A stretch of 17,590 nucleotides of DNA from Dialister sp. UBA7295 (GTDB lineage Bacteria > Bacillota > Negativicutes > Veillonellales > Dialisteraceae), in contig DKQZ01000075.1 of the NCBI GenBank assembly GCA_002471975.1, positions 1-17,590 of the forward strand. Direction: 5' to 3'. Positions within the stretch are counted from its first letter, which is position 1, and each line of letters opens with the position of its first letter. Position numbers and translations under genes: made by a program. Shown in pieces: positions 1 to 6,494 of this stretch. Below the pieces are notes generated by a model. It was given only the letters and a program-made list of their open reading frames with translations, was not told the DNA's origin and ran no database searches.

Positions 1-20
1 TGTAATTATTGTACAGCCCC
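1..20. repeat. Left copy of a 20-bp terminal inverted repeat
   Basis: TGTAATTATTGTACAGCCCC is the exact reverse complement of the last 20 bases of the window. Similarity continues inward for about 7 more bases with one mismatch (read outward: AAAACT, then C here or T at the other end, then GGGGCTGT). An end reading GGGGCTGT is a common style for insertion-sequence termini, so each copy may be the tip of an element lying mostly outside the window. The AGCCCC at 15-20 can also pair with GGGGCT at 31-36, making a small hairpin at this edge. The identity is seen directly; the IS interpretation is inference. Confidence 0.75.
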
Positions 21-56
21 GAGTTTTTATGGGGCTTTGCACAGGCGGGGAAAATC

Positions 57-110
57 GGATTGCGGATTGGGGATTTGGGATTTAGGGAAGGTATGCCGCT
101 CCCGCGGCAT
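57..110 (+). repeat. Heptad-repeat element A with hairpin
   Basis: Five 7-bp units start at 57, 64, 71, 78 and 85. The first four are variants of GGATTNN (GGATTGC, GGATTGG, GGATTTG, GGATTTA) and the fifth is GGGAAGG. One base later comes a perfect 7-bp hairpin, ATGCCGC (93-99), loop TCCC, GCGGCAT (104-110). There is no T-tract, so it is not an obvious terminator. The arrangement of heptads, then xxxAAGG, then hairpin recurs in several other intergenic regions of this window. Confidence 0.75.
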
Positions 111-175
111 GAATTCTGATTGGGCTTTGTATAGACCGGGGATTTATCGTATTTCCAAAGTGATAAAAGAGCATC

Positions 176-207
176 AAAAAAGACGTCCGGGGAGGGACGT
201 CTTTTTC
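176..207. terminator. Bidirectional intrinsic terminator downstream of mscL
   Basis: AGACGTCC (181-188) pairs with GGACGTCT (195-202) around a 6-nt loop. An A-run on the left (176-181) and a T-run on the right (202-206) flank the stem, so it can end transcription in both directions. It lies about 135 bp beyond the mscL stop and would end that minus-strand transcript; it could equally stop rightward transcripts entering from outside. Confidence 0.85.
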
Positions 208-238
208 TTGTTTATGAACAGCCGTTATCAATCAGATT

Positions 239-308
239 GGTTCGCAGAGCGAATCCCATCCTTAACGAACAACGAATCACGAATCACGAACAACGAAAAT
301 CCCGAATG
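239..308 (-). repeat. Heptad-repeat element H with hairpin (minus strand)
   Basis: On the plus strand the units are GAACAAC (267), GAATCAC (274 and 281), GAACAAC (288) and GAAAATC (295), ending in CCTTAAC at 260-266. Read on the minus strand these are GTTGTTC/GTGATTC units ending in GTTAAGG. Four bases beyond GTTAAGG is a hairpin, GGTTCGC (239-245), loop AGA, GCGAATC (249-255), with one G-T pair. Units, terminal AAGG and hairpin match the layout of element B at 6041-6094. Confidence 0.72.
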
Positions 309-342
309 GGAAAGTCCGTTCATACGAAAGGTGACTCGGACC

Positions 343-774
343 TCACTTCAGTTCTGCAGTGCAGTGCGGGCAGCGGGTAGCGTCGTCGGCAATGACTTCT
401 TTGCAGTAGGGGCATTTTCTCGGTTCTTTGGCCGGTGCTTTCGGGAAGAAGTGATTGATCTGTTTGATGCAGAGGAAAATGGCAAATGCCACGATGAGGA
501 AGTCAATGACATTATTGATGAAGGAGCCGTAAGCGATGACGGGAACGCCTGCTTCTTTGGCTTCTGCCAGGGTGCTTACCGGGATTTTGGAGAGGGGAAT
601 GAAGAGGTTGGAGAAATCAATCCCGCCCAGTACGAATCCAATCGGCGGCATGATGATGTCACTGACCAGTGAGGAAACGATTTTACCAAAAGCGGCGCCG
701 ATTACTACGCCGACAGCCATGTCTACCACGTTTCCGCGGAGAGCGAAATCCTTAAATTCTTTGAGCATACCCAT
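343..774 (-). CDS. mscL: Large-conductance mechanosensitive channel MscL with C-terminal zinc ribbon
   Basis: Encodes 143 residues. The N-terminal half follows the MscL family closely: an amphipathic start, the conserved RGNVVDMAVGVVIGAAFGKI stretch leading into TM1 (about residues 14-45), a periplasmic loop around GGIDFSNLF, and TM2 (about 86-108, INNVIDFLIVAFAIF). The family forms homopentameric tension-gated pores that release solutes during hypo-osmotic shock. The usual charged C-terminal helix is replaced by a zinc ribbon with CPYC (C121, C124) and CPHC (C135, C138). The ATG at 774 has AAAGGAG nine bases upstream; a second in-frame ATG two codons later is less well placed. It is divergent from the neighbouring dehydrogenase gene, has its own promoter (821-850) and a terminator at 176-207. 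Confidence 0.95.
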   Translation of the reverse strand: MGMLKEFKDFALRGNVVDMAVGVVIGAAFGKIVSSLVSDIIMPPIGFVLGGIDFSNLFIPLSKIPVSTLAEAKEAGVPVIAYGSFINNVIDFLIVAFAIFLCIKQINHFFPKAPAKEPRKCPYCKEVIADDATRCPHCTAELK

Positions 775-820
775 GGGGGAAGACTCCTTTCTTTATAAAA
801 GTAAATATTTTATTTATCAC

Positions 821-850
821 ATTATACCGTATTTCCTATGGAGTACTCAA
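821..850 (-). promoter_or_regulatory. Sigma-70-type promoter of mscL
   Basis: On the minus strand, TTGAGT (850-845) and a perfect TATAAT (826-821) are separated by 18 bp, placing the transcription start near 814 and giving a leader of about 40 nt that includes the AAAGGAG ribosome-binding site. Confidence 0.7.
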
Positions 851-992
851 CTATTTTTTAAAATTCCGATTCCTTTTGCCTGCGATTCATGGATGACAGG
901 GAAAATGTTTCCTGATGATTTGACCGCTGCACCCGGTAGAGGTCCGGAAGGGAGACTTCATAAATCATCGGGAGCGGGCCCTGTTTTCCCCT

Positions 993-1008
993 ATCCCCCC
1001 TGGGGGAT
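993..1008. promoter_or_regulatory. Palindrome touching the -35 box of the dehydrogenase promoter
   Basis: ATCCCCC (993-999), centre CT, GGGGGAT (1002-1008) is a perfect inverted repeat whose last T is the first base of the TTGACA box. Position and symmetry fit an operator or activator site; no known binding consensus is recognised, so the role is inference. Confidence 0.35.
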
Positions 1009-1037
1009 TGACAAGGCGGCAACAGGCATGGTATAAG
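1008..1037 (+). promoter_or_regulatory. Sigma-70-type promoter of the 2-hydroxyacid dehydrogenase
   Basis: A perfect TTGACA (1008-1013) and TATAAG (1032-1037) are 18 bp apart, giving a start near 1044. The short leader ends in AAAGGAGG (1074-1081), seven bases before the ATG at 1088. Confidence 0.75.
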
Positions 1038-1087
1038 TAGGGCAATACCCTCTAAAAATGGGTGAGTTAGTCAAAGGAGGATATAAA

Positions 1088-2050
1088 ATGGCTAAGAAAA
1101 GAATAGTAGGCGTAGTAGGATTGGGCCATGTAGGCGCCCATGTGGCATTTTGTCTGGGAATGATGGGGATTGCCGACGAAATTCTCCTCTGCGACCTGAA
1201 TGAAAAGAAAGCAATCAGTGAATGTCAGGACCTGAATGATGCGGTGATGTACATGCCGAATCATTCTGTCTATAAAATTGCCGATTATGCAGGCCTTAAG
1301 GACTGCGATATCATCGTCAATGCGGTAGGGGATATCACTCTCTGCGCATCGGGCAACCGGGATGATGAACTGGTGAACAGTGTGAAGCAGGTGGCGGATT
1401 ATGTACCGAAAGTCATGGCCGGCGGCTTTGATGGTATTTTCATCAATATCACTAACCCCTGTGACGTCATTGCCAACCTGATTCAGCGGAAATCCGGCCT
1501 GCCGAAGGGCCGTGTCATGGGCACCGGTACTCTTCTCGATTCTTCCCGCCTCATTCATGAACTGTCTTTTGCGACGGGCCTGGACAGCCGCGGATTCTTC
1601 GCGTTCATGATGGGTGAACACGGCAATGCCCAGATGGTGGCATGGTCCCAGATGAATTTCTACGGCAAGCCGCTGGCAGAAATGGAAGAAGATCCCCGTT
1701 TCCGGTTTGATAAAGACCTGGTTCAGCAGAAAGCCATCAAAGGCGGCTGGGTGACTTACTCCGGCAAATTCTGCACGGAATACGGCATCGCTTCTGCGGC
1801 TGCCACCCTGGTCCGCACCATTTTCCATGATGAAAAGAGAATCCTTCCCTGCTCCGCCCAGCTGGACGGCGAATACGGTGAAAAAGACGTGTTCGTGGGC
1901 GTTCCCTGCGTAGTAGGCATCCATGGCATCGAAGAAGTGATGGAATACAACCTTCCCGAGAATGAAATGAAACGGTTCAAGGAATGCGTTGCCACTGTCC
2001 GCGCCAACATTGCCAAAGGCGACAAGGTTCTGGCGGGCGAAGAAATCTGA
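1088..2050 (+). CDS. L-2-hydroxyacid dehydrogenase of the LDH/MDH family, HicDH-like
   Basis: Encodes 320 residues. The ATG at 1088 is chosen over an in-frame ATG at 1058 because AAAGGAGG sits seven bases before it. The Rossmann start has GxGxxG (G11, G13, G16) and D36 at the end of the second strand, fitting NAD use. Family catalytic residues are visible: R91 (NRDDEL), D151 and R154 (LLDSSR) and H178 in GEHGN. The family interconverts 2-oxo acids and L-2-hydroxy acids. The mobile specificity loop before R91 (LCASGN) lacks the Gln of lactate dehydrogenases and the Arg of malate dehydrogenases, and GEHGN followed by VAWS resembles L-2-hydroxyisocaproate dehydrogenase, so a bulky or branched substrate is plausible. 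It forms a single-gene unit with its own promoter and terminator. An unusual lactate or malate dehydrogenase cannot be excluded. Confidence 0.88.
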   Translation: MAKKRIVGVVGLGHVGAHVAFCLGMMGIADEILLCDLNEKKAISECQDLNDAVMYMPNHSVYKIADYAGLKDCDIIVNAVGDITLCASGNRDDELVNSVKQVADYVPKVMAGGFDGIFINITNPCDVIANLIQRKSGLPKGRVMGTGTLLDSSRLIHELSFATGLDSRGFFAFMMGEHGNAQMVAWSQMNFYGKPLAEMEEDPRFRFDKDLVQQKAIKGGWVTYSGKFCTEYGIASAAATLVRTIFHDEKRILPCSAQLDGEYGEKDVFVGVPCVVGIHGIEEVMEYNLPENEMKRFKECVATVRANIAKGDKVLAGEEI

Positions 2051-2061
2051 TAAAGAAATAG

Positions 2062-2094
2062 AAAAGCTGCACTACCCGGTGGTGCGGCTTTTTT
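2062..2094 (+). terminator. Intrinsic terminator after the dehydrogenase
   Basis: AAAAGCTGCAC (2062-2072) pairs with GTGCGGCTTTT (2082-2092) over 11 bp including one G-T pair, followed by T to 2094. It begins 12 bp after the stop codon. Confidence 0.9.
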
Positions 2095-2524
2095 GTTGGG
2101 GAAAAAGAAATTTGTAATCACCGGTATCGATTCACAAAAAGATATCGGATTTTTTAAAATCATATGGACTGGAAATCCCATTGATTTTATTTCACCGGAC
2201 GGATTTCCATAACAAAGAGTAAAATCTGTAAATAAGAAAATGGGTTTTCGCGAAGAAATATAATGCAGGCAAATTTATAAAAATTTAAAATCATAGATAA
2301 AACTTTGGACAAAATGAAATATGATTATTTTATTTCAAAATAAGGACTCATTACTTTTATAAATGGATAAGTAAATTCATACTTATTCAGAAAAGGCTAT
2401 TGATTTTTCCAATTCCCCTTTGTAAAATGGAATCATCCGCGGCACCATGCCGTGCAGTTTATAATAATAACCACCATCAGGGGTTTCCTGAAAGGGGTAA
2501 AATGAAAATCTGAGGGAGGATTTT
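2095..2524. other. AT-rich upstream region of pyc
   Basis: No gene is seen. The first 300 bp are AT-rich without a clear repeat. The last 125 bp contain a good promoter (2400-2428) and a leader with a small hairpin, CGCGGCA, loop CCA, TGCCGTG (2438-2454), and a three-codon reading frame (ATGAAAATCTGA, 2502-2513) immediately before the pyc ribosome-binding site. Confidence 0.5.
2400..2428 (+). promoter_or_regulatory. Sigma-70-type promoter of pyc
   Basis: TTGATT (2400-2405) and TAAAAT (2423-2428) are 17 bp apart. The expected start near 2435 gives a leader of about 90 nt before the pyc ATG. Confidence 0.65.
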
Positions 2525-5500
2525 ATGAAACACATCCGCAAGGTCCTTGTGGCCAACAGAGGCGAAATCGCCATCCGCATTTTCCGGGCCTGTAACGAAA
2601 TGGGGATTCGTACGGTAGCTATTTATTCCAAGGAAGATATTCTTTCCCTTCACCGCAACAAGGCTGATGAAGCGTACCTGGTAGGAGCCGGAGACAAACC
2701 GATTGACGCTTACCTGGATATCGAAGACATCATCCGTATCTGCAAGGAACATGACGTTGATGCCATTCACCCGGGCTATGGTTTCCTGGCTGAAAATGCA
2801 AAGCTGGCCAAACGCTGCGAAGAGGAAGGCATTACCTTCATCGGACCGAAAGTGGAACATCTCATCATGTTCGGCGACAAGGTCAATTCCCGTATCGCTG
2901 CTTCCAAAGCCGGTATTCCTATGATTCCGGGGACCAACGGGGCAGTAAAGAATTTTGAAGAAGTGAAGGAATTCGCTGAAAAGAACGGATTCCCGATCAT
3001 GATCAAGGCCGTTAACGGCGGCGGCGGACGAGGCATCAGAAATGTAGACCGCATGGAAGATCTCTGTGATGCCTATGACCGTGCCAAGTCCGAAGCCAAA
3101 ATGGCCTTCGGCGATGAAGATCTGTATGTAGAAAAGTGCATCATGAATCCGAAGCACATCGAAGTGCAGATTATGGGGGATGAACATGGCAATGTGGTTC
3201 ATCTCTTTGAACGTGACTGCTCCATTCAGCGCCGTCACCAGAAAGTCATTGAAATGGCTCCGGCCTGGTCTCTTCCGGTGGAACTCCGCCAGCGTATCTG
3301 CAATGCCGCTGTGAAGCTGATGAAACACGTTCATTATGTGAACGCCGGCACTGTGGAATTCCTGGTAGACCAGAATGAAAAGGATTTCTATTTCATTGAA
3401 GTCAATCCCCGTGTCCAGGTAGAACATACCGTTACCGAAATGATTACGGATGTGGATATCGTGAAGAGCCAGATCCTCATTGCGGAAGGTTATGCGATTG
3501 ACGGACCGGAAATCGCCATCGGCCAGCAGGATGAAATCTGGTACAAGGGCGTGGCGATTCAGTGCCGTATCACCACCGAAGATCCGCAGAACAATTTCAT
3601 GCCGGATACGGGCAAAATCATTGCTTACCGCTCTGGCGGCGGCCCGGGCATTCGTCTCGATGCAGGCACCGCTTATACCGGCGCTGTCATTACTCCCTAC
3701 TATGATTCCCTCCTCGTCAAAGTCACCGCTCATGCCCTTCATTCGAAAGACACCATCCACAAGATGCTCCGCTGTCTCGATGAATTCCGCATTTCCGGCG
3801 TAAAGACAAATATTTATTTCCTCCAGAATATGCTCCGCACAAGAGACTTCCAGGAAGGTAAGTGCGATGTAAACTATATCGATCGGAACCCCTGGCTCCT
3901 GCAGGAACCGGACCTCATTTCCGACCGTGGCACCAGGCTTCTTTCCTACATTGCCGACATCACGGTCAATGGTTATGCAGGCACCGGTCATCAGGATAAA
4001 CCGGACTTCGTACCGCTCCCCATCCTCGATGCGTCCAAAGAAGAAGCTCCCCGGGGAACCAAACAGCTCCTTGATGAAATGGGACCGGAAAAATTCTCCA
4101 AGTGGGTGATGGACCAGAAAGAGCTCATGTTCATGGATACCACCTATCGTGACGCTCATCAGTCCCTCCTGGCTACCCGCGTGAGAACCCACGATATCAT
4201 GAACGCCATTCATTACACCGCCGTTCATGTACCGCAGCTCTTCTCCTTCGAAAACTGGGGCGGTGCGACATTTGATGTGGCTTACCGCTTCCTTGACGAA
4301 TCCCCCTGGGATCGTCTCCGCCAGATGAGAGAAGCCGCTCCGAACATCCTCTTCCAGATGCTCACCCGTGGTGCCAATACTGTGGGTTATACCAATTATC
4401 CGGAAAACGTGGTCCGTCACTTCATTGACCAGGCCGCAGACAACGGAATCGACGTATTCAGAATCTTCGATTGTCTGAACCAGCTCTCCCATATGACCGT
4501 TTCCATCGACGAAGTCAGGAAGAAAGGCAAACTGGCGGAAGCCTGCTTCTGCTACACCGGCGATATCGAGGATCCGAGACGCCAGAAATATTCTTTGAAA
4601 TACTACACCGACCTGGCAAAGGAAATGGAAAAGGCCGGTGCTAATATCATCGCCATCAAGGATATGGCAGGCCTCCTGAAACCGGAAGCGGCTTATGACC
4701 TGATTTCTGCCTTGAAAGATGCCGTAGACCTCCCGATTCATCTCCACAGTCATGAGGGTGGCGGCTGCACACTGTATACCTATGCAAAGGCTGCCGAAGC
4801 CGGTGTGGATATTGTGGACGTGGCAACTTCTGCTTTCTCCAACGGCACCAGCCAGCCATCCATGACGGCTATGTACTATGCCCTCCAGAATAATCCCCGC
4901 CAGCCGAAGCTGGATATTGAAGCTCTTGAAACCATTGACCGTTACTGGCAGGGCGTTCGTCCTTACTATGCCGGCGTGGACTCCAAGATGGCTTCCCCGA
5001 ATACCACCCTCTACCAGCATGAAATGCCCGGCGGACAGTATTCCAACCTCCGTCAGCAGGCAACTGCCGTGGGCCTCGGCGATCAGTGGCCGGAAGTATG
5101 CCGCGTCTATGCGAAGGTCAATATGATGTTCGGCGACGTGATCAAAGTCACCCCGTCCTCCAAGGTAGTCGGCGATATGACCCTCTTCATGGTTCAGAAC
5201 CACCTCACCGAAAAGGATATTTATGAAAAGGGCGAAACCCTGGACTTCCCGAAGTCCGTAGTCGAATTCTTCGACGGGAAACTGGGCGTTCCTTATGGCG
5301 GATTCCCGGAAAAGCTGCAGGAAATCATCCTGCGCGGCAAGAAACCGAACCTGGAAAGCAAACCGGCCAATGTGGACTTCGAACAGGTGAAGATGGAAAT
5401 GAAGGAAAAACATCTCCCCACCAGGGAAGAAGACGTTTCCTCCTACTGCATCTATCCGAAAGTATTCAGCGACTATATTGACCGCTACCATAAATACGGC

Positions 5501-5953
5501 GATCTCTCCATCCTGGATACCCCGACCTACTTCTTCGGTATGAAACCGGGCGAAGAAATCCGGGTCAATGTGGAACCGGGCAAGATGCTCCTTGTCAAAC
5601 TGGACAACATCACCAAACCGGACGGCGAAGGAAATAGAGAAATCCAGTTTGAACTGAACGGCATGCCCCGGGAACTGAAAGTCCATGACAAGCATGTGGC
5701 TGAATCCGCTACCACTTCCAGAAAAGCTGACAAAGATATCCCCGGCGAAGTAGGGGCAACACTCTCCGGCTCCGTGGTCAAACTCCTGGCAGATAAAGGC
5801 GCATCCGTCAAGAAGGGCCAGCCCGTCATCGTAACCGAAGCCATGAAGATGGAAACCACCATCACTGCTCCCATTGACGGCATTATTTCTGAAGTTCATG
5901 TCAAGGCAGGCCAGAGAATCGAATCCGGCGATCTGCTCATGGTTATTGAATAA
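2525..5953 (+). CDS. pyc: Pyruvate carboxylase
   Basis: Encodes 1142 residues, the normal size of a single-chain pyruvate carboxylase. It carboxylates pyruvate to oxaloacetate with ATP and bicarbonate, feeding the C4 (succinate/propionate) branch and anaplerosis in the cytoplasm. Domains in order: biotin carboxylase (about 1-455) with the glycine-rich ATP loop GGGGRGIR and the RDCSIQRRHQKVIE and EVNPRVQVEH motifs; carboxyltransferase (about 530-800) with metal ligand D543 (TTYRDAHQS), carbamyl-lysine K712 (AIKDMAG), H741 and H743 (HLHSHEGGG) and catalytic T775 (NGTSQPS); a central region (about 830-1010); and the biotin carrier domain with biotinyl K1108 in EAMKMET. The stretch after the metal histidines reads EGGG rather than the more usual DTSG. 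GGGAGG precedes the ATG. Monocistronic, with a promoter at 2400-2428 and a terminator at 5967-6000. Confidence 0.97.
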   Translation: MKHIRKVLVANRGEIAIRIFRACNEMGIRTVAIYSKEDILSLHRNKADEAYLVGAGDKPIDAYLDIEDIIRICKEHDVDAIHPGYGFLAENAKLAKRCEEEGITFIGPKVEHLIMFGDKVNSRIAASKAGIPMIPGTNGAVKNFEEVKEFAEKNGFPIMIKAVNGGGGRGIRNVDRMEDLCDAYDRAKSEAKMAFGDEDLYVEKCIMNPKHIEVQIMGDEHGNVVHLFERDCSIQRRHQKVIEMAPAWSLPVELRQRICNAAVKLMKHVHYVNAGTVEFLVDQNEKDFYFIEVNPRVQVEHTVTEMITDVDIVKSQILIAEGYAIDGPEIAIGQQDEIWYKGVAIQCRITTEDPQNNFMPDTGKIIAYRSGGGPGIRLDAGTAYTGAVITPYYDSLLVKVTAHALHSKDTIHKMLRCLDEFRISGVKTNIYFLQNMLRTRDFQEGKCDVNYIDRNPWLLQEPDLISDRGTRLLSYIADITVNGYAGTGHQDKPDFVPLPILDASKEEAPRGTKQLLDEMGPEKFSKWVMDQKELMFMDTTYRDAHQSLLATRVRTHDIMNAIHYTAVHVPQLFSFENWGGATFDVAYRFLDESPWDRLRQMREAAPNILFQMLTRGANTVGYTNYPENVVRHFIDQAADNGIDVFRIFDCLNQLSHMTVSIDEVRKKGKLAEACFCYTGDIEDPRRQKYSLKYYTDLAKEMEKAGANIIAIKDMAGLLKPEAAYDLISALKDAVDLPIHLHSHEGGGCTLYTYAKAAEAGVDIVDVATSAFSNGTSQPSMTAMYYALQNNPRQPKLDIEALETIDRYWQGVRPYYAGVDSKMASPNTTLYQHEMPGGQYSNLRQQATAVGLGDQWPEVCRVYAKVNMMFGDVIKVTPSSKVVGDMTLFMVQNHLTEKDIYEKGETLDFPKSVVEFFDGKLGVPYGGFPEKLQEIILRGKKPNLESKPANVDFEQVKMEMKEKHLPTREEDVSSYCIYPKVFSDYIDRYHKYGDLSILDTPTYFFGMKPGEEIRVNVEPGKMLLVKLDNITKPDGEGNREIQFELNGMPRELKVHDKHVAESATTSRKADKDIPGEVGATLSGSVVKLLADKGASVKKGQPVIVTEAMKMETTITAPIDGIISEVHVKAGQRIESGDLLMVIE

Positions 5954-5966
5954 TCAGCTTTTATCG

Positions 5967-6000
5967 AAAAAGACATCCTCCCTTTGGGGATGTCTTTTTT
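5967..6000 (+). terminator. Intrinsic terminator after pyc
   Basis: AAAAAGACATCC (5967-5978) pairs with GGATGTCTTTTT (5988-5999) and runs into T to 6000, starting 14 bp after the stop codon. The A-run on the left would let it work in reverse too. Confidence 0.92.
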
Positions 6001-6040
6001 GATGCCATCTCAGGGGCAGGAAACGACTGGAGCCATTTCA

Positions 6041-6094
6041 GGGAATCGTGGTCCGTGATCCGTGGTTCGTGAAGGTGGTGCCCCTGCGGGGCAC
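6041..6094 (+). repeat. Heptad-repeat element B with hairpin
   Basis: Units start at 6041 (GGGAATC), 6048 (GTGGTCC), 6055 (GTGATCC), 6062 (GTGGTTC) and 6069 (GTGAAGG). After the two bases TG comes a perfect 7-bp hairpin, GTGCCCC (6078-6084), loop TGC, GGGGCAC (6088-6094). There is no T-run directly behind it. This is the cleanest example of the layout shared by the family. Confidence 0.8.
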
Positions 6095-6184
6095 AATTTT
6101 AAATGGAGATATGCCCCCCGTGAACCTGATTCTTTACGAGCTGCGGGCAGGTCATGAAATAGCTTTTTGAATGGAGTCCTGCTC

Positions 6185-6213
6185 TTGAAATTTAAAATGA
6201 ATCGTGCTAAAAT
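6185..6213 (+). promoter_or_regulatory. Distal promoter candidate for rpoBC
   Basis: TTGAAA (6185-6190) and TAAAAT (6208-6213) are 17 bp apart, and TGC directly before the -10 gives an extended -10 element. It would start near 6220 and leave a leader of about 275 nt. Confidence 0.6.
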
Positions 6214-6354
6214 ACGCTGGAACAAAATGGCTCTAAAAATCAATAGGAATTTTTGACGCAAAAATATTTCTATAACAGCCATAAAATATTTTATAAAAGA
6301 AAATAATGAATATAAGTTATTCAAAATTTCTTTATGGTAAAGAAGAAGAAACAA

Positions 6355-6383
6355 TTGCAATCATCTTTTATTTATAGTAAAAT
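6355..6383 (+). promoter_or_regulatory. Proximal promoter candidate for rpoBC
   Basis: TTGCAA (6355-6360) and TAAAAT (6378-6383) are 17 bp apart, with an expected start near 6390 and a leader of about 105 nt. Confidence 0.55.
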
Positions 6384-6430
6384 TGATTTTCACAACGTTC
6401 CTTCTTTTATTTATTTATATAAGGTATAAA

Positions 6431-6474
6431 GACGGAAAGAAAAGGATTTTCTCTTTTCCGGAAGTCGGTTTTTT
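6431..6474 (+). promoter_or_regulatory. Hairpin plus T-run in the rpoB leader, possible attenuator
   Basis: CGGAA and AGAAAA (6433-6443) can fold back through a GGA loop onto TTTTCT and TTCCG, with a 3-nt bulge, and GAC (6431-6433) could alternatively close on GTC (6464-6466). Six T (6469-6474) follow, only 20 bases before the rpoB ATG. This could be a leaky attenuator or just a structured leader. The fold was done by eye. Confidence 0.35.
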
Positions 6475-6494
6475 ATGAAAGGGTGAGGCGAGGA

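Larger units (their letters stand above)
21..342. other. Gene-free stretch left of mscL with two heptad elements and a terminator
   Basis: No convincing gene is present. It holds heptad element A with its hairpin (57-110), a bidirectional terminator (176-207), and heptad element H on the minus strand (239-308). Open frames crossing it read through the heptads or run antisense to mscL, so they are not called. Confidence 0.6.
775..1087. other. Divergent intergenic region between mscL and the dehydrogenase
   Basis: Contains the mscL promoter on the minus strand (821-850) and the dehydrogenase promoter on the plus strand (1008-1037), with a 16-bp palindrome (993-1008) touching the latter. The middle part (about 860-990) shows no gene or convincing RNA structure. 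Confidence 0.6.
6001..6494. other. Intergenic region and leader upstream of rpoB
   Basis: No gene is called. A frame open on the minus strand across 6010-6360 has no ribosome-binding site and its C-terminal part is translated heptad repeat. The region holds heptad element B (6041-6094), two rpoB promoter candidates (6185-6213 and 6355-6383) and a structured leader ending in a T-run (6431-6474). No ribosomal-protein genes precede rpoB. Confidence 0.6.

Noticed and set aside
57..308. Heptad runs considered as a CRISPR array.
   Set aside because: Units are 7 bp, directly abutting and degenerate; there are no spacers and no cas genes.
37..672. A 211-codon plus-strand frame through the left edge.
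   Set aside because: It runs through two heptad elements and then antisense to mscL; no protein family is visible.
1058..1087. Earlier in-frame start for the dehydrogenase.
   Set aside because: It has no ribosome-binding site, and the ten extra residues would translate the AAAGGAGG site of the later ATG.
6010..6360. A 116-codon minus-strand frame upstream of rpoB.
   Set aside because: Its C-terminal part is translated heptad repeat and hairpin, the N-terminal part is AT-rich leader, and there is no ribosome-binding site.
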